Positions 26,308 through 35,564 of a stretch of DNA of 64,000 nt are shown here, in pieces (position 1 is the stretch's first letter; every line of letters starts with the position of its first letter). This DNA is from Tenacibaculum sp. (GTDB lineage: Bacteria; Bacteroidota; Bacteroidia; Flavobacteriales; Flavobacteriaceae): NCBI GenBank assembly GCA_022448525.1, contig JAKVCX010000007.1, forward strand, positions 137,035 to 201,034. Direction: 5' to 3'. The translations under genes and the position numbers were made by a program. Under the pieces are notes generated by a model, which had not been told where the DNA came from, ran no database searches, and saw only the letters and a list, made by a program, of their open reading frames with translations.

Positions 26308-27372
26308 TTATTTTTTGAATCTGTTAGTTGGAGTTACATTGATAATGTTTTCAGGATTAGTATACCATTTAACAAATTGGTCGAAATCTTCCTTGTGATT
26401 CAATAACCATTCATCAAATTCGTCTTGAGCTCCTATTTGAAATAAGTATCGGTTATATGTTTCGAAGTATCCTTTATCGAGCATTTTTTTGTGGTAGTCA
26501 AATAAAACGTTGGAATATTTTTTATGGTCTTGTTTAAAGAAATTAGTAATAAATCTCTTTCTCATCAGCGCGAGAGATTGTAAATTGAAATACTTTATAT
26601 CAAGAATTGAAAGCACGAAATTCTTACCAAAGATTGCACAAAAAGGAAGTTGAATTTCGTTTTCTGAATTTAATTTTGATGCATCAATTACAAGTTCACA
26701 AAAATCAATGCTTGATTCTTTCTCTCCTAAAATAATTGATGATTCATATGTATTGTAAAGGGCTTTACTTATTTCCCTAGTTCTTTCTGTTGTTCTTTCT
26801 AAGTTCATGAAAATTTCTCCATAAATTAAGCCAGTAAGTTTATCAGAAGAGTTAAGGTAAATTAGAGCTAATCTGTAATAGTTTGAAGGATAATTAGGAT
26901 CAACTTCAATTCCTTTTTCATAATTCTCAATCGCTTTTTCATATTGCTCTTGATCAATTAAAACATTTGCTTTTTCCAAATATAAATTACCTGCATTTGG
27001 AAATCTTTCGATTCCTTCTTCATATTCTTTAATAGCTTTGTCCTTTTTACCAAGATAGCTGTAGCAATTACCAGATAATTGATAAACTTGACTATTTATA
27101 GAGTCTAATTTTTTAACTTTTTTTATAACCTTTATTGCTTTTTTATAGTCTTTTTTCAACACATAGGCATATGCAATTTCATAAGGATAAAGATAGTTCT
27201 TAGGGTCAAGTTTTTGACTTTCTTCTAATATGGATATGCTTTCGTCTATTCTGCCTTCATCCATAAGAGCAATGGCTTGTTTGGCTTTGTTCAAGGCTAC
27301 TCTACTCTTAATCTGAGAGAATGAGCTATAAACTAAAATATGTAATAGCAAGAAGATTTTGATCGTTTTCAT
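26308..27372 (-). CDS. Secreted TPR-repeat protein
   Basis: 354 residues. A signal peptide ends near 'YSSFSQ' (residue 20). At least four TPR units lie between about 22 and 170 ('ALMDEGRIDESISILEESQKLDP', 'AYVLKKDYKKAIKVIKKVKKLD', 'YEEGIERFP', 'YEKAIENYEKGIEVDP'). A longer helical region without clear repeats follows, with 'LDKGYFETYNRYLFQIGAQDEFDEWL'. This C-terminal pattern is seen in flavobacterial TPR proteins of unknown role. Likely a periplasmic scaffold. Confidence 0.78.
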   Translation of the reverse strand: MKTIKIFLLLHILVYSSFSQIKSRVALNKAKQAIALMDEGRIDESISILEESQKLDPKNYLYPYEIAYAYVLKKDYKKAIKVIKKVKKLDSINSQVYQLSGNCYSYLGKKDKAIKEYEEGIERFPNAGNLYLEKANVLIDQEQYEKAIENYEKGIEVDPNYPSNYYRLALIYLNSSDKLTGLIYGEIFMNLERTTERTREISKALYNTYESSIILGEKESSIDFCELVIDASKLNSENEIQLPFCAIFGKNFVLSILDIKYFNLQSLALMRKRFITNFFKQDHKKYSNVLFDYHKKMLDKGYFETYNRYLFQIGAQDEFDEWLLNHKEDFDQFVKWYTNPENIINVTPTNRFKK

Positions 27373-27428
27373 AGCAATTTGAGTTGTTTAATTTTCTTAT
27401 ACAGAAATGAATATTTTGAAGCTCGAAA

Positions 27429-28154
27429 TTAATAAATTTTGATGTTGTTTTTAATAGCATCGTAATTTATATGAAGCGGAATATCATCTAAAGGTAGAAA
27501 GGAAATTTCGACCAGCTTGGTTAGAATACGATATTCTAATTTGGCCGTGGGAATTTGTACTTTGTTATTTTCAAACATACAATTAAGACTTACACAGTCT
27601 TTGATATTATCGCACTCATCAACAATATTTAAAGAGACTTTAGAAACATTTGAATTCATAGCACTTGTACATTTGTAGTAAAGATTAAATTCTTTATTTG
27701 CTTCTAATATTGGAATACCAGCCTCTCCTATAATTCCTAAGTACTTATAATCTTTATTTAATCCAGAGATTTTGAATTGAACTAAACTGTTTGCTCGAGT
27801 AGTTTTATTGCTATGTTTATTTTTAACATTAAAGTTTCCGCAGCAAGAATTAAATTCAAATTGATAAGAGTTTGCAGCAGCAATATTTGTGATTATAGTA
27901 TCATATGTTGATTGTTTGTTTTTACGAAATAGGATGGTGTCTAATTTTGAACTATTTGGTTGAATGAATACTTTTTCGCTTCCGTATTTTAAGTGTTTCC
28001 CATTAATTACCCATTCCCATTGCAAAATTTTATGATATAATTTTTTGTTTTTAGCGTATCTTGAAAGTGATTGTTTATCAGCTTTAAAAACAGCATTTTG
28101 AGAAGTTAAAATTGAAGAATAAAAAAACAATATTAAAATGAATAAATTCTTCAT
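27429..28154 (-). CDS. Secreted protein of unknown function
   Basis: 241 residues. A signal peptide ends at about 'SSILTSQ' (residue 19). The mature protein is polar and probably beta-rich, with several Cys in 'NSCCGNF', 'YYKCTSAM' and 'ECDNIKDCVSLNCMF', likely disulfide-bonded. No family is recognised. Separate from mgtE by about 118 bp. Confidence 0.6.
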   Translation of the reverse strand: MKNLFILILFFYSSILTSQNAVFKADKQSLSRYAKNKKLYHKILQWEWVINGKHLKYGSEKVFIQPNSSKLDTILFRKNKQSTYDTIITNIAAANSYQFEFNSCCGNFNVKNKHSNKTTRANSLVQFKISGLNKDYKYLGIIGEAGIPILEANKEFNLYYKCTSAMNSNVSKVSLNIVDECDNIKDCVSLNCMFENNKVQIPTAKLEYRILTKLVEISFLPLDDIPLHINYDAIKNNIKIY

Positions 28155-28272
28155 AGCTAGAGTAGTATATGTTTTTTGAAACGGAAATAAACGGATAATG
28201 TTATGAATATAAAGGAATGATTAATTCCAGTAAGTTCATAATTGATTAAAAAAAACAAAAGGGAATAAAACG

Positions 28273-29622
28273 CTAAACACCTAAAATTAACTTCGCAATA
28301 GTGAAGTAAATTAAGATTCCGAAAATATCATTACTTGTTGTGATAAAAGGTCCAGTTGCGATTGCAGGATCTATTCCTCTTTTATCTAGGAATAGCGGAA
28401 TAAAAGTACCAATTAAACCTGCTACGATAATTACCACGACTAAGGAAACTGAAACCGCAAATGAAGTTTGGATATCTTTGTTGTAAAGCCAAATAAATAG
28501 AAATAAGAATATTGCTAGAGCTAGTCCGTTTAAGGCCGCTAATAACATTTCTTTTATCAGGCGTTTATTGACACTACCTTTTACATCATCATTAGCTAAA
28601 CCTTGTACAATAATAGCTGAAGATTGTACTCCAACATTTCCAGCCATTGCTGCAATTAATGGTGTAAAAAAGAATAAAACAGCATTTTCTTTAAAAGAAT
28701 CTTCGAAACCTCCCATAATTAAGAAAGCTCCAATTCCTCCAATCAACCCTAAGAATAACCAAGGTAAGCGAGCTCGTGTTAATTCTAAAATAGTGTCATC
28801 GGCTTCAACATCTTGTGTAATCCCCGCTGCTAATTGATAATCTTTGTCCGCTTCTTCTTTAATTACATCAACGATATCGTCAATTGTAATTCGACCTACT
28901 AAAATTCCCAATTCATCAACCACAGGAATAGCTTCTAAATCGTATTTACGCATTTTATTAGCGACATCTTCGGCTGTATCATGAACATTAACAAAATCAA
29001 CTCTAGGAATATAAATATCCGCAATTTTAGATTTTGTGGAAGCCATTAATAAGTCTTTAAGAGAAAGACGCCCTTTAAGTTTTCCACTATCATCTACTAC
29101 ATAAATCGAGTGAACTCTGGTAACTTCTGCAGCTTGTTCTCTCATTTTGGTAACACAACCTAAAACAGACCAGTTTTCATTGACTTTTACAAGCTCTTTT
29201 GCCATCAAACCTCCGGCAGAATCTTCATCAAATCTAAGTAACTCTACAATTTCTTTGGCGTGTTCCTCATCTTCAATTTGTTGCATTACGGCTTCCTTTC
29301 GTTCTTCAGGAAGTTCAGCAATTACATCGGCAGCATCATCAGTATCAAGTTCTTCAATTTCTTCAGCAATTTCTTTAGCTGATAATTGTTCAAGAATTTT
29401 TTCACGTACATCATCATCAACATCCATTAAAACTTCTGACGTTGTTTCACTATCTAATAAACGGATAATATATACGGCTTCATCGAATGAAAGTTCATCT
29501 AAAACTTCAGCGATATCAGCATGGTGAACATCAGTAAAAAGATCAGAAAGAGCAGTGTCTTTTTGATTTGCGATTAAGCTGGAAACGTTATCAAGAAGTT
29601 CTTTCGTTATTTCTATCGCCAT
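28273..29622 (-). CDS. mgtE: Magnesium transporter MgtE
   Basis: 449-residue Mg2+ channel/transporter. Parts in order: MgtE N domain (helical, acidic, about 1-130), two CBS domains (about 135-255, '[12 protein letters not shown]') that sense Mg2+, a plug helix, and five membrane helices with '[16 protein letters not shown]' and the pore region '[18 protein letters not shown]'. The ATG at 29622 was chosen over a TTG nine bases upstream. The gene overlaps the end of rsmA by 32 bp, so it is transcribed and probably translated with it. Confidence 0.95.
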   Translation of the reverse strand: MAIEITKELLDNVSSLIANQKDTALSDLFTDVHHADIAEVLDELSFDEAVYIIRLLDSETTSEVLMDVDDDVREKILEQLSAKEIAEEIEELDTDDAADVIAELPEERKEAVMQQIEDEEHAKEIVELLRFDEDSAGGLMAKELVKVNENWSVLGCVTKMREQAAEVTRVHSIYVVDDSGKLKGRLSLKDLLMASTKSKIADIYIPRVDFVNVHDTAEDVANKMRKYDLEAIPVVDELGILVGRITIDDIVDVIKEEADKDYQLAAGITQDVEADDTILELTRARLPWLFLGLIGGIGAFLIMGGFEDSFKENAVLFFFTPLIAAMAGNVGVQSSAIIVQGLANDDVKGSVNKRLIKEMLLAALNGLALAIFLFLFIWLYNKDIQTSFAVSVSLVVVIIVAGLIGTFIPLFLDKRGIDPAIATGPFITTSNDIFGILIYFTIAKLILGV

Positions 29623-30415
29623 GACTTGCAATTTTGTCTGTAAGTTCTATAAATTCTTGTACCGATAATTGTTCGGGACGCATGGCAAATATAGGGTCTT
29701 GTTTTAAGTTATCCGAAAGATTCATAGATTTTAAACTGCTTCGAAGCATTTTTCTTCTTTGATTAAATGCAGTTTTTACAACTCTGATGAATAATTTTTC
29801 ATCTACAGGTAATGTGTAGTTTTCTTTACGAATCATACGCATTACTCCAGAATCCACTTTTGGTGGTGGATTAAATACGGTAGGTGGTACGGTAAATAAA
29901 TATTCAACCTCATAGAAAGCCTGCGCGATTACAGATAAAATTCCATAAGCTTTACTTCCTTTCTTCTCTGCAATTCTTTGGGCAACTTCCTTTTGAAACA
30001 TTCCAGAAAACTCAGGAACAATATCTCTATTTTCAATTGCGTTAAATACAATTTGGCTTGATATGTTGTATGGGAAGTTTCCGATGATAGCTAAGGGTTC
30101 ACCGTTGAATAATTGTTGTAAATTCTGTTTTAAAAAATCGCCTTCTATAATTTGAAATTTCTCTGTGGAAGTATCAAGTTTAAAGTGCTCTACTGGAAAA
30201 GTGTTTTTCAAATAGGTTACAGATTCTGAGTCAAGTTCTAAAACAGTAACTTTAGGTTTCTTTTCTAATAAATATTTAGTTAAAACCCCCATTCCTGGAC
30301 CAATTTCCAAGACATTGTTATAACCCGATTCTGTTAAGGTATCTGCTATCTTCTTAGCAATATTCTCATCCGTTAAAAAATGCTGACCTAAATGTTTCTT
30401 TGCACGTACACTCAT
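29591..30415 (-). CDS. rsmA: 16S rRNA dimethyladenosine transferase
   Basis: 274-residue SAM enzyme (KsgA) that dimethylates A1518 and A1519 near the 3' end of 16S rRNA. Seen: '[15 protein letters not shown]', the SAM motif '[13 protein letters not shown]', and the catalytic 'GNFPYNISS' (motif IV, N-x-P-Y). The C-terminal helical domain has '[14 protein letters not shown]'. Length is normal. It sits in a six-gene minus-strand cluster with a metallo-beta-lactamase-like gene 17 bp upstream. Confidence 0.97.
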   Translation of the reverse strand: MSVRAKKHLGQHFLTDENIAKKIADTLTESGYNNVLEIGPGMGVLTKYLLEKKPKVTVLELDSESVTYLKNTFPVEHFKLDTSTEKFQIIEGDFLKQNLQQLFNGEPLAIIGNFPYNISSQIVFNAIENRDIVPEFSGMFQKEVAQRIAEKKGSKAYGILSVIAQAFYEVEYLFTVPPTVFNPPPKVDSGVMRMIRKENYTLPVDEKLFIRVVKTAFNQRRKMLRSSLKSMNLSDNLKQDPIFAMRPEQLSVQEFIELTDKIASHGDRNNERTS

Positions 30416-30432
30416 GCTGCAAAGATAGGAAG

Positions 30433-31170
30433 TTATAAAGAGCTTTTTTGAAATAGTTTTTGTGTATAATCAAGTAATTCTGAATTGCCAGATTTTCCAT
30501 GACCTGGAATTACAAATTCTATTTCGGGAAATGTTTCCTTTATTTTTTGAATAGTTTTTGGCCATTCATTTGGATTTGCATCGACTAAGTTCCCTTTCGG
30601 AGCATTTATACTTTTAACTAAACATCCACCGAATAAAGTTTTATCATAAGGGAAATAAGCGATAACATTGTCCTTGGTGTGACCTTCACCTAAAAATGAA
30701 ATCAGGACTTTTTTATTTCCTAATTGAAACACTTTATTAGCATTAAAACTAAATTTAGGTATGCTAGACTTGTTGTTTTTTGCTAATTCAATTGTTTTGT
30801 TTGAAGCAAATGAATTTATATTCAACTTGTGAAATTCGTCTAAAGTATCCAAACAGTCAATATGAAAATGGGTAGGAACAATAGATATAATTTCGGATTC
30901 TAATTCATTTTGGACCCAATTAATTAATTGAATGGTTGCTTTTTTCCCCACAGGAGTGTCAAAAATTATAGCTTTTCCTTTATTCGCCATAATGGCGCCA
31001 TTGCAAGGAACATCACCAAAAGATTTAGTTTTTAGAGTTGAGGTGTGTTGCCATACATGGTTAGAAACCTGTTTGATTTTAATGAAGTCAGAAGAAAAGT
31101 TTTGAGTTGCAATAGTACAGCTTGGCAAGAAAAATACAGATAACAAAACTGTGAAAATATTTTTATTCAT
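30433..31170 (-). CDS. Subclass B1 metallo-beta-lactamase-like lipoprotein
   Basis: 245 residues. A lipobox ('FLPSC', Cys18) predicts lipidation, as in NDM-type enzymes. The two zinc sites of B1 beta-lactamases are complete: His101, His103 and Asp105 ('HFHID'), His164 ('GEGHTKDN'), Cys183 with Lys186 ('GGCLVKS') and His224 ('PGHG'). The loop element 'GNLVDAN' matches the B1 Asn-bearing loop. One oddity: the usual Gly-Gly two positions after HxHxD-x is replaced by Asp-Thr ('DCLDTL'). True beta-lactam hydrolysis is therefore likely but unproven. It is chromosomal, in a housekeeping operon, with no mobile element nearby. Confidence 0.85.
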   Translation of the reverse strand: MNKNIFTVLLSVFFLPSCTIATQNFSSDFIKIKQVSNHVWQHTSTLKTKSFGDVPCNGAIMANKGKAIIFDTPVGKKATIQLINWVQNELESEIISIVPTHFHIDCLDTLDEFHKLNINSFASNKTIELAKNNKSSIPKFSFNANKVFQLGNKKVLISFLGEGHTKDNVIAYFPYDKTLFGGCLVKSINAPKGNLVDANPNEWPKTIQKIKETFPEIEFVIPGHGKSGNSELLDYTQKLFQKSSL

Positions 31171-31173
31171 TAT

Positions 31174-31773
31174 TTAAAAGTTAGATCCGTTTAAAAATGT
31201 AATATCGTCACGAACTTCTTGTCTCCATTGTTTACCGTACTTTTTATCTAAGAATTGAAAAATTGTTTTATTGTATTGAATAATACATTGAGGATTTTCA
31301 ATAAGACAACCAAACATGTAGTATTTAAAGTTGAATTTTTTTTCTTGAAATTTATCCGTTACGTATTTAACAGGTGCATAACCACCAATAACCAATAGTT
31401 TGATGGTATTGTTTTTAATATCTTCCAGTGCTTTTTGTTTAGAGAACTGACAATTCGAATCGTAAACTATTTTAAAATTGTTGATAGATTTGTCTTTAAC
31501 AATAACTTCGAACTTATTGTTTTTACTTCCATCGTAAACATATTTTAGTTGATAGGTATTGTTTCTTAAATTATTGAATTTAAAGAACCCTAAACTATCA
31601 GTTTCAGTATATATATTACCAGGATTTAATTTAAGAGCTAAGTTATTACTTGGAAATAAATCATTACCAATTTTGATATAAGCATAGCCAGAAATTGAAT
31701 AGCTTTTTTCTTCTTGAGAAATTAAAATAAAGCTATGACAAAGTAGTAATATATATACGAACTGTTTTATCAC
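31174..31773 (-). CDS. Secreted protein with CarboxypepD_reg-like domain
   Basis: 199 residues. The start codon is GTG ('MIKQFVYILLLCHSFILISQ'), one base after the upstream stop; no ATG fits. After the signal peptide, a beta-sandwich of about 75 residues ('TETDSLGFFKFNNLRNNTYQLKYVY') matches carboxypeptidase-regulatory-like folds. The C-terminal half ('FKYYMFGC ... IIQYNKTIFQFLDKKYGKQWRQEVR') is a pattern I have seen in several flavobacterial periplasmic proteins without a name. Role unknown. Confidence 0.7.
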   Translation of the reverse strand: MIKQFVYILLLCHSFILISQEEKSYSISGYAYIKIGNDLFPSNNLALKLNPGNIYTETDSLGFFKFNNLRNNTYQLKYVYDGSKNNKFEVIVKDKSINNFKIVYDSNCQFSKQKALEDIKNNTIKLLVIGGYAPVKYVTDKFQEKKFNFKYYMFGCLIENPQCIIQYNKTIFQFLDKKYGKQWRQEVRDDITFLNGSNF

Positions 31774-31774
31774 T

Positions 31775-32104
31775 TTAATTGCTAGTTTCTATAGGGTAAA
31801 ATTCTTCAACAACTTTTAATTCAGTTCTAAAGGTAAGCATTTTATCTGCGAAACGTTTCATTCCATCCGAACGAAGTTTTTCAGCATCGTGTTTATAATA
31901 ATTGTCTAAATCTTCTCTAGTTTTCGCTGTATATTGGATAGAGTAAGTTACACCACCCATTTCTTCTTCTACTAAAACTTGAGCCATTTTAGCACTTATA
32001 AATCTACCAGTTGCTAAAACTTCTGGTATATGAGATTGCATCCATGTTAACCATTCTTTCTCAACAGTCTCATCAATATTAATTGTTACGTTATATATAT
32101 ACAT
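31775..32104 (-). CDS. DUF4286 family protein
   Basis: 109 residues from the ATG of 'MYIYNVTINIDETVEKEWL'. A start 63 bp upstream would overlap the TPR gene and add a non-matching leader. This small ferredoxin-like domain protein is conserved across Bacteroidota and usually encoded beside TPR or rsmA genes, as here. No catalytic residues are known. Confidence 0.85.
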   Translation of the reverse strand: MYIYNVTINIDETVEKEWLTWMQSHIPEVLATGRFISAKMAQVLVEEEMGGVTYSIQYTAKTREDLDNYYKHDAEKLRSDGMKRFADKMLTFRTELKVVEEFYPIETSN

Positions 32105-32123
32105 TCTTTCGTTTTGTTCTTTA

Positions 32124-33899
32124 TTAAATTGAATCTCCTCGTAATTTCCTAAACTTCTTTCTCGCATCTACGAGATAAATGCTTGAAGGATAATCAAAAA
32201 TTATTTTTTGATAGTATTCTTTTGCTTTTTCCACATCCTTTAAATTATTAGCGTATAATTCTGCCATTAAGTAGTAAGCATCATCAGCCAAAATTCCTTC
32301 TTTATCTAAGGTAATAATTGCATTGTAATTTTCAATAGCTTGTGGAATTTGATTTGTTTTAGTGAATAATTCCGCCTGTTTGAATAAAGCTTCATCTTCT
32401 ATTGGTTGACCTTTGTAGGTCGATAATATAGTTTTAAGAATCGAAAGTGATTCTTCATTTTTATTTTGAAAGGCTAGTAAGTCTGCTTTGGCATATTCTT
32501 TTAGTCCGGAAGGAACACTATCTTTTGGTTGATTATCCGAAATAACTAAAAATAAATCGGCTGCATCATTAGCGATTAATTGAGTTGCAGATCCTTTTAA
32601 TACTTTTAATTGCGCTTTGGACCATTTAAAATCATTTTTAAAGTAGGATGTTTGAGCTACTTTGTATCTAGCTAATTGACCTAATTCGTGATTTTTAAAC
32701 TGTGTTTGAACTTGAGAATAATAAATTAAAGCTTTATTAAACAGACTTTGATACACATGAACATCCGCTAACTTCAATTTAACTCTTGCTTTTTGAAATT
32801 TGCTACGAGAAAAAGGAAGTGCCGTCTCTAATACTTTTTTAGCTTCTTCTGGTTTGTTTTTTGAAAAAGTTAAATAGTCCGCATAGGCAACTTGGATTGG
32901 AAAAGTATTACTGTTAATTCCAAATTCTTTAAATACGGAATCAAATTTTTGTTCAACTTCAGGATCATTCTGCTTTACAGCTATTTGTAAATTCATCTGG
33001 ATAGCGTTGAATTTATCTCTTTGATAGTTTGTTTTTTCGATAGTAAAATCGAAACATTTTTTAGCTGTTTCGTAATCTTTATTATCGAAAGCAATTTCCC
33101 CCAGCTGAAAAATACTTGCTAATCGATCATTATTTCTAGCATACAATGCTTTGTTTTGAATTAAAGCTTTTCCATAGTCTTTCTGTTTTATGAATAACCA
33201 TCGAAGTAAGTCGTTCCAAACATCTTTAGGATTACTAACCGATTTGCGTAGCAAAACTTTTTTGAACAGTATATTATTTTGATCTTGATTATCGTCTGTT
33301 ATATAACGAGCACAATTTCTCTTAACAACATTAATATAATTATTATTTTTATCTAAATAATCCATGTAGGAGCTAAACATAAATTCAAAATCTCCTTTCT
33401 CACCATAAATTTGAGCAACTTCAAACTCGTAATTTGCATTCGGATTATGAATTGCAGTTTCTTTGTAGGCTTTAATGGCATACTCTAACTTATTATAATC
33501 TTTGAAAAGACGAGCAATTGCACCTCCATAGCCTGGTTCTTTAGAAATTGATTTTACTGCTTTGGAATAAAGTTTTTCTGCTTCCTTTGTATTTTGATTT
33601 CTTTCATAATTATAACCCAGCAACACATTCAAAAAAGTAAGATTTGGTCTTCTTTTAATTTTTTGTTCGAGCAGCTTTTTAGAAACTTCAAGTTTATTTG
33701 TTTCTTGATAACAGCTTACAAGCCTTTTTAAGTACGTTGTATTGTATGGACTTCTTTTTACTAAGTCTTTATAGTATTGTGTTGCTTTTTCGTATTCACC
33801 ATTTCGATAATAATTTTCCGCTAATGCGAAATTTCCCGATTGTGCTCGTGCAAAAACGCTAAAAACCAGTAATGTTAGGAATAGTATGCGATATCTCAT
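32124..33899 (-). CDS. Secreted TPR-repeat protein
   Basis: 591 residues from the ATG at 33899; a TTG one codon upstream also fits but is less likely. A signal peptide ends near 'FARAQ' (residue 20). TPR-type helix pairs fill the chain ('AENYYRNGEYEKATQYYKDLVKRSP', 'AIENYNAIITLDKEG'), and the end 'AKEYYQKIIFDYPSSIYLVDARKKFRKL' resembles YbgF/BamD-type tails. It is first in the cluster ending with mgtE. The promoter box lies four bases before the ATG, predicting a leaderless mRNA. Confidence 0.85.
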   Translation of the reverse strand: MRYRILFLTLLVFSVFARAQSGNFALAENYYRNGEYEKATQYYKDLVKRSPYNTTYLKRLVSCYQETNKLEVSKKLLEQKIKRRPNLTFLNVLLGYNYERNQNTKEAEKLYSKAVKSISKEPGYGGAIARLFKDYNKLEYAIKAYKETAIHNPNANYEFEVAQIYGEKGDFEFMFSSYMDYLDKNNNYINVVKRNCARYITDDNQDQNNILFKKVLLRKSVSNPKDVWNDLLRWLFIKQKDYGKALIQNKALYARNNDRLASIFQLGEIAFDNKDYETAKKCFDFTIEKTNYQRDKFNAIQMNLQIAVKQNDPEVEQKFDSVFKEFGINSNTFPIQVAYADYLTFSKNKPEEAKKVLETALPFSRSKFQKARVKLKLADVHVYQSLFNKALIYYSQVQTQFKNHELGQLARYKVAQTSYFKNDFKWSKAQLKVLKGSATQLIANDAADLFLVISDNQPKDSVPSGLKEYAKADLLAFQNKNEESLSILKTILSTYKGQPIEDEALFKQAELFTKTNQIPQAIENYNAIITLDKEGILADDAYYLMAELYANNLKDVEKAKEYYQKIIFDYPSSIYLVDARKKFRKLRGDSI

Positions 33900-33903
33900 C
33901 AAT

Positions 33904-33911
33904 CAAAAATA
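33904..33911 (-). promoter_or_regulatory. -7 promoter box of the TPR-rsmA-mgtE cluster
   Basis: Minus-strand TATTTTTG, exact TAnnTTTG, with only ATTG between it and the ATG. Same 4-nt spacing as at dxs and rsmI. Confidence 0.65.
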
Positions 33912-33973
33912 AGGAAGATAAATGTTAAATTTTAATTAAAAGTGATGGTTTTTTTTGAAGTAAGTGTAATGTT

Positions 33974-33989
33974 TTGGCACGGAATTTGT
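33974..33989 (+). promoter_or_regulatory. Sigma54-type (-24/-12) promoter candidate
   Basis: TTGGCAC-N5-TTTGT: the GG (33976-33977) and the G-T dinucleotide (33988-33989) are 10 bases apart as in RpoN promoters (GG-N10-GC), with the TGGCAC block intact and T in place of C at -12. Transcription would begin near 34001, about 19 nt before the small ORF. Confidence 0.6.
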
Positions 33990-34019
33990 CTTATAGATAG
34001 AAACTAATACAAATTTATT

Positions 34020-34163
34020 ATGAAAAACGTAACGAAACAATACGAACAGTCGAATAGAAAAGCAAAGGAGTTTATGAAGAACGGACAAATAACTCAATAT
34101 TTTGAAGCTTTGCTTGAAATGAATAAATATAAAAGATTAATGATGGCGATTGCTGCCAATTAA
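34020..34163 (+). CDS. Small protein, 47 residues
   Basis: Short ATG-to-TAA frame, 'MKNVTKQYEQSNRKAKEF' and 'YFEALLEMNKYKRLMMAIAAN'. The composition is strongly protein-like (amphipathic helix, basic N-terminus, Met-rich hydrophobic end). I believe similar 45-50-residue proteins are common in flavobacteria, but cannot search. The sigma54-like promoter just upstream and the lack of any alternative gene support it. It is the only plus-strand gene between 13984 and 36680 and is probably controlled separately, perhaps by stress or nitrogen status. Confidence 0.75.
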   Translation: MKNVTKQYEQSNRKAKEFMKNGQITQYFEALLEMNKYKRLMMAIAAN

Positions 34164-34186
34164 TATATACATTGTTTGAAGAAATC

Positions 34187-34215
34187 CAGTAACCAGCGGC
34201 GCGCACTGATTACTG
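34187..34215. repeat. GC-rich imperfect inverted repeat
   Basis: CAGTAA at 34187 and TTACTG at 34210 form the outer arms, CAG/CTG the inner pair, and the centre is GCGGCGCGC, far richer in G+C than its surroundings. It lies between the small ORF and the serS stop. It may be the 3' structure of the small mRNA, or a REP-like element. No T run follows. Confidence 0.55.
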
Positions 34216-34229
34216 ACTTCTAAATAACT

Positions 34230-35504
34230 TTAATTAATAATATCAAATCCACAATAAGGAACCAATACTTCTGGTATTCTAATTCCTTCTTCTGTTTGGT
34301 AATTTTCTATAATTCCAGCTAGTACACGAGGTAAAGCTAATGAGCTTCCATTTAATGTGTGTGCTAATTGATTTTTTCCTTCACTATTTTTAAAACGTAA
34401 TTTTAAGCGATTCGCTTGAAACGTTTCAAAGTTTGATGCAGAACTAATTTCTAACCATCTTTCTTGTGCTGTTGAATATAATTCAAAGTCAAAAGTTAAG
34501 GCTGAAGTAAATCCTGTGTCTCCTCCACATAAACGTAAAATACGATATGGTAGCTTTAATTCTCTTAGAATTTCCTTGATGTGCTCCACCATTCCATTTA
34601 ATGCTTCATAAGAATTATCAGGATGTTCAACTCGAACGATTTCAACTTTATCGAATTGGTGTAAACGATTTAAACCACGAACATGTGCTCCATAACTTCC
34701 AGCCTCTCTCCTAAAACATGGAGTATACCCAGTTAAAGCTATTGGAAGTTCATCAGCTTTTAATAATTCACCACGGAACATATTTGTAACAGGAACTTCG
34801 GCTGTTGGAATTAAATATAAATTATCACCTGTAACATGGTACATTTGACCTTCTTTATCTGGAAGTTGTCCAGTACCAAAACCAGACGCTTCATTTACCA
34901 AATGAGGAACCTGAACTTCTTTATAACCAGCAGCGGTGTTTTTATCTAAGAAATAATTGATTAATGCGCGTTGTAAACGTGCTCCTTTTCCTTTATAAAC
35001 AGGAAACCCAGCACCACTAATTTTAGCACCTAAATCAAAGTCAATGATATCATATTTTTTAACTAGTTCCCAATGAGGTAAAGCTTTGTCTCCTAAATTA
35101 GGAATTAATCCTTCACTAAAAACAACTTCATTATCTTCTTCGCTTGTACCTGCCGGAACAGAACTATGAGGAACATTTGGAATTTGGTACAATAATTCTT
35201 GCAATTTCTCTGAAACAGTATTTAATTCTTCAGTTAAAACTTTAGACTTATCTTTTAACTGTCCTGTTTTTTCTTTTAAGATATTTGCTTTTTGAACCTC
35301 ACCAGATTTAAATAAACCTCCAATTTCCTTGGACAATTTATTCGATTCAGCAAGTGTTTCATCTAATGAAACTTGAGTTGCTCTTCGCGTTTCATCGGCT
35401 TCTAATACTTGGTCAAGAATTGCTTCGGCATTCGCAAAATTTCTTTTTGCCAATCCGTCCAAAACAGTTTGTTTGTTTTCTCGAATAAATTGAACTTGTA
35501 ACAT
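34230..35504 (-). CDS. serS: Seryl-tRNA synthetase
   Basis: 424-residue class II synthetase that charges tRNA-Ser. The N-terminal coiled-coil arm (about 30-110, which grips the long variable arm) leads to motif 2 'FRREAGSYGAHVRGLNRLHQFDKVEIV' and motif 3 'NGSSLALPRVLAGIIENYQ'. Length and motifs are normal. Single gene with its own promoter box 22 bp upstream; no T-box or riboswitch is seen. Confidence 0.98.
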   Translation of the reverse strand: MLQVQFIRENKQTVLDGLAKRNFANAEAILDQVLEADETRRATQVSLDETLAESNKLSKEIGGLFKSGEVQKANILKEKTGQLKDKSKVLTEELNTVSEKLQELLYQIPNVPHSSVPAGTSEEDNEVVFSEGLIPNLGDKALPHWELVKKYDIIDFDLGAKISGAGFPVYKGKGARLQRALINYFLDKNTAAGYKEVQVPHLVNEASGFGTGQLPDKEGQMYHVTGDNLYLIPTAEVPVTNMFRGELLKADELPIALTGYTPCFRREAGSYGAHVRGLNRLHQFDKVEIVRVEHPDNSYEALNGMVEHIKEILRELKLPYRILRLCGGDTGFTSALTFDFELYSTAQERWLEISSASNFETFQANRLKLRFKNSEGKNQLAHTLNGSSLALPRVLAGIIENYQTEEGIRIPEVLVPYCGFDIIN

Positions 35505-35526
35505 GATGTTTAAAAAATTTAAGCGA

Positions 35527-35534
35527 CAAAGATA
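35527..35534 (-). promoter_or_regulatory. -7 promoter box of serS
   Basis: Minus-strand TATCTTTG (TAnnTTTG), 22 nt before the ATG. Confidence 0.6.
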
Positions 35535-35564
35535 AAAGAAGCGCTACATTTAAACAACGAGTAG

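Noticed and set aside
30433..31170. Acquired resistance gene on a mobile element
   Set aside because: No transposase, integron or repeat border nearby, base composition like its neighbours, and it is embedded in an operon with rsmA.
34187..34215. Rho-independent terminator of the small ORF
   Set aside because: Stem has several mismatches and no T run follows; kept only as an inverted repeat.
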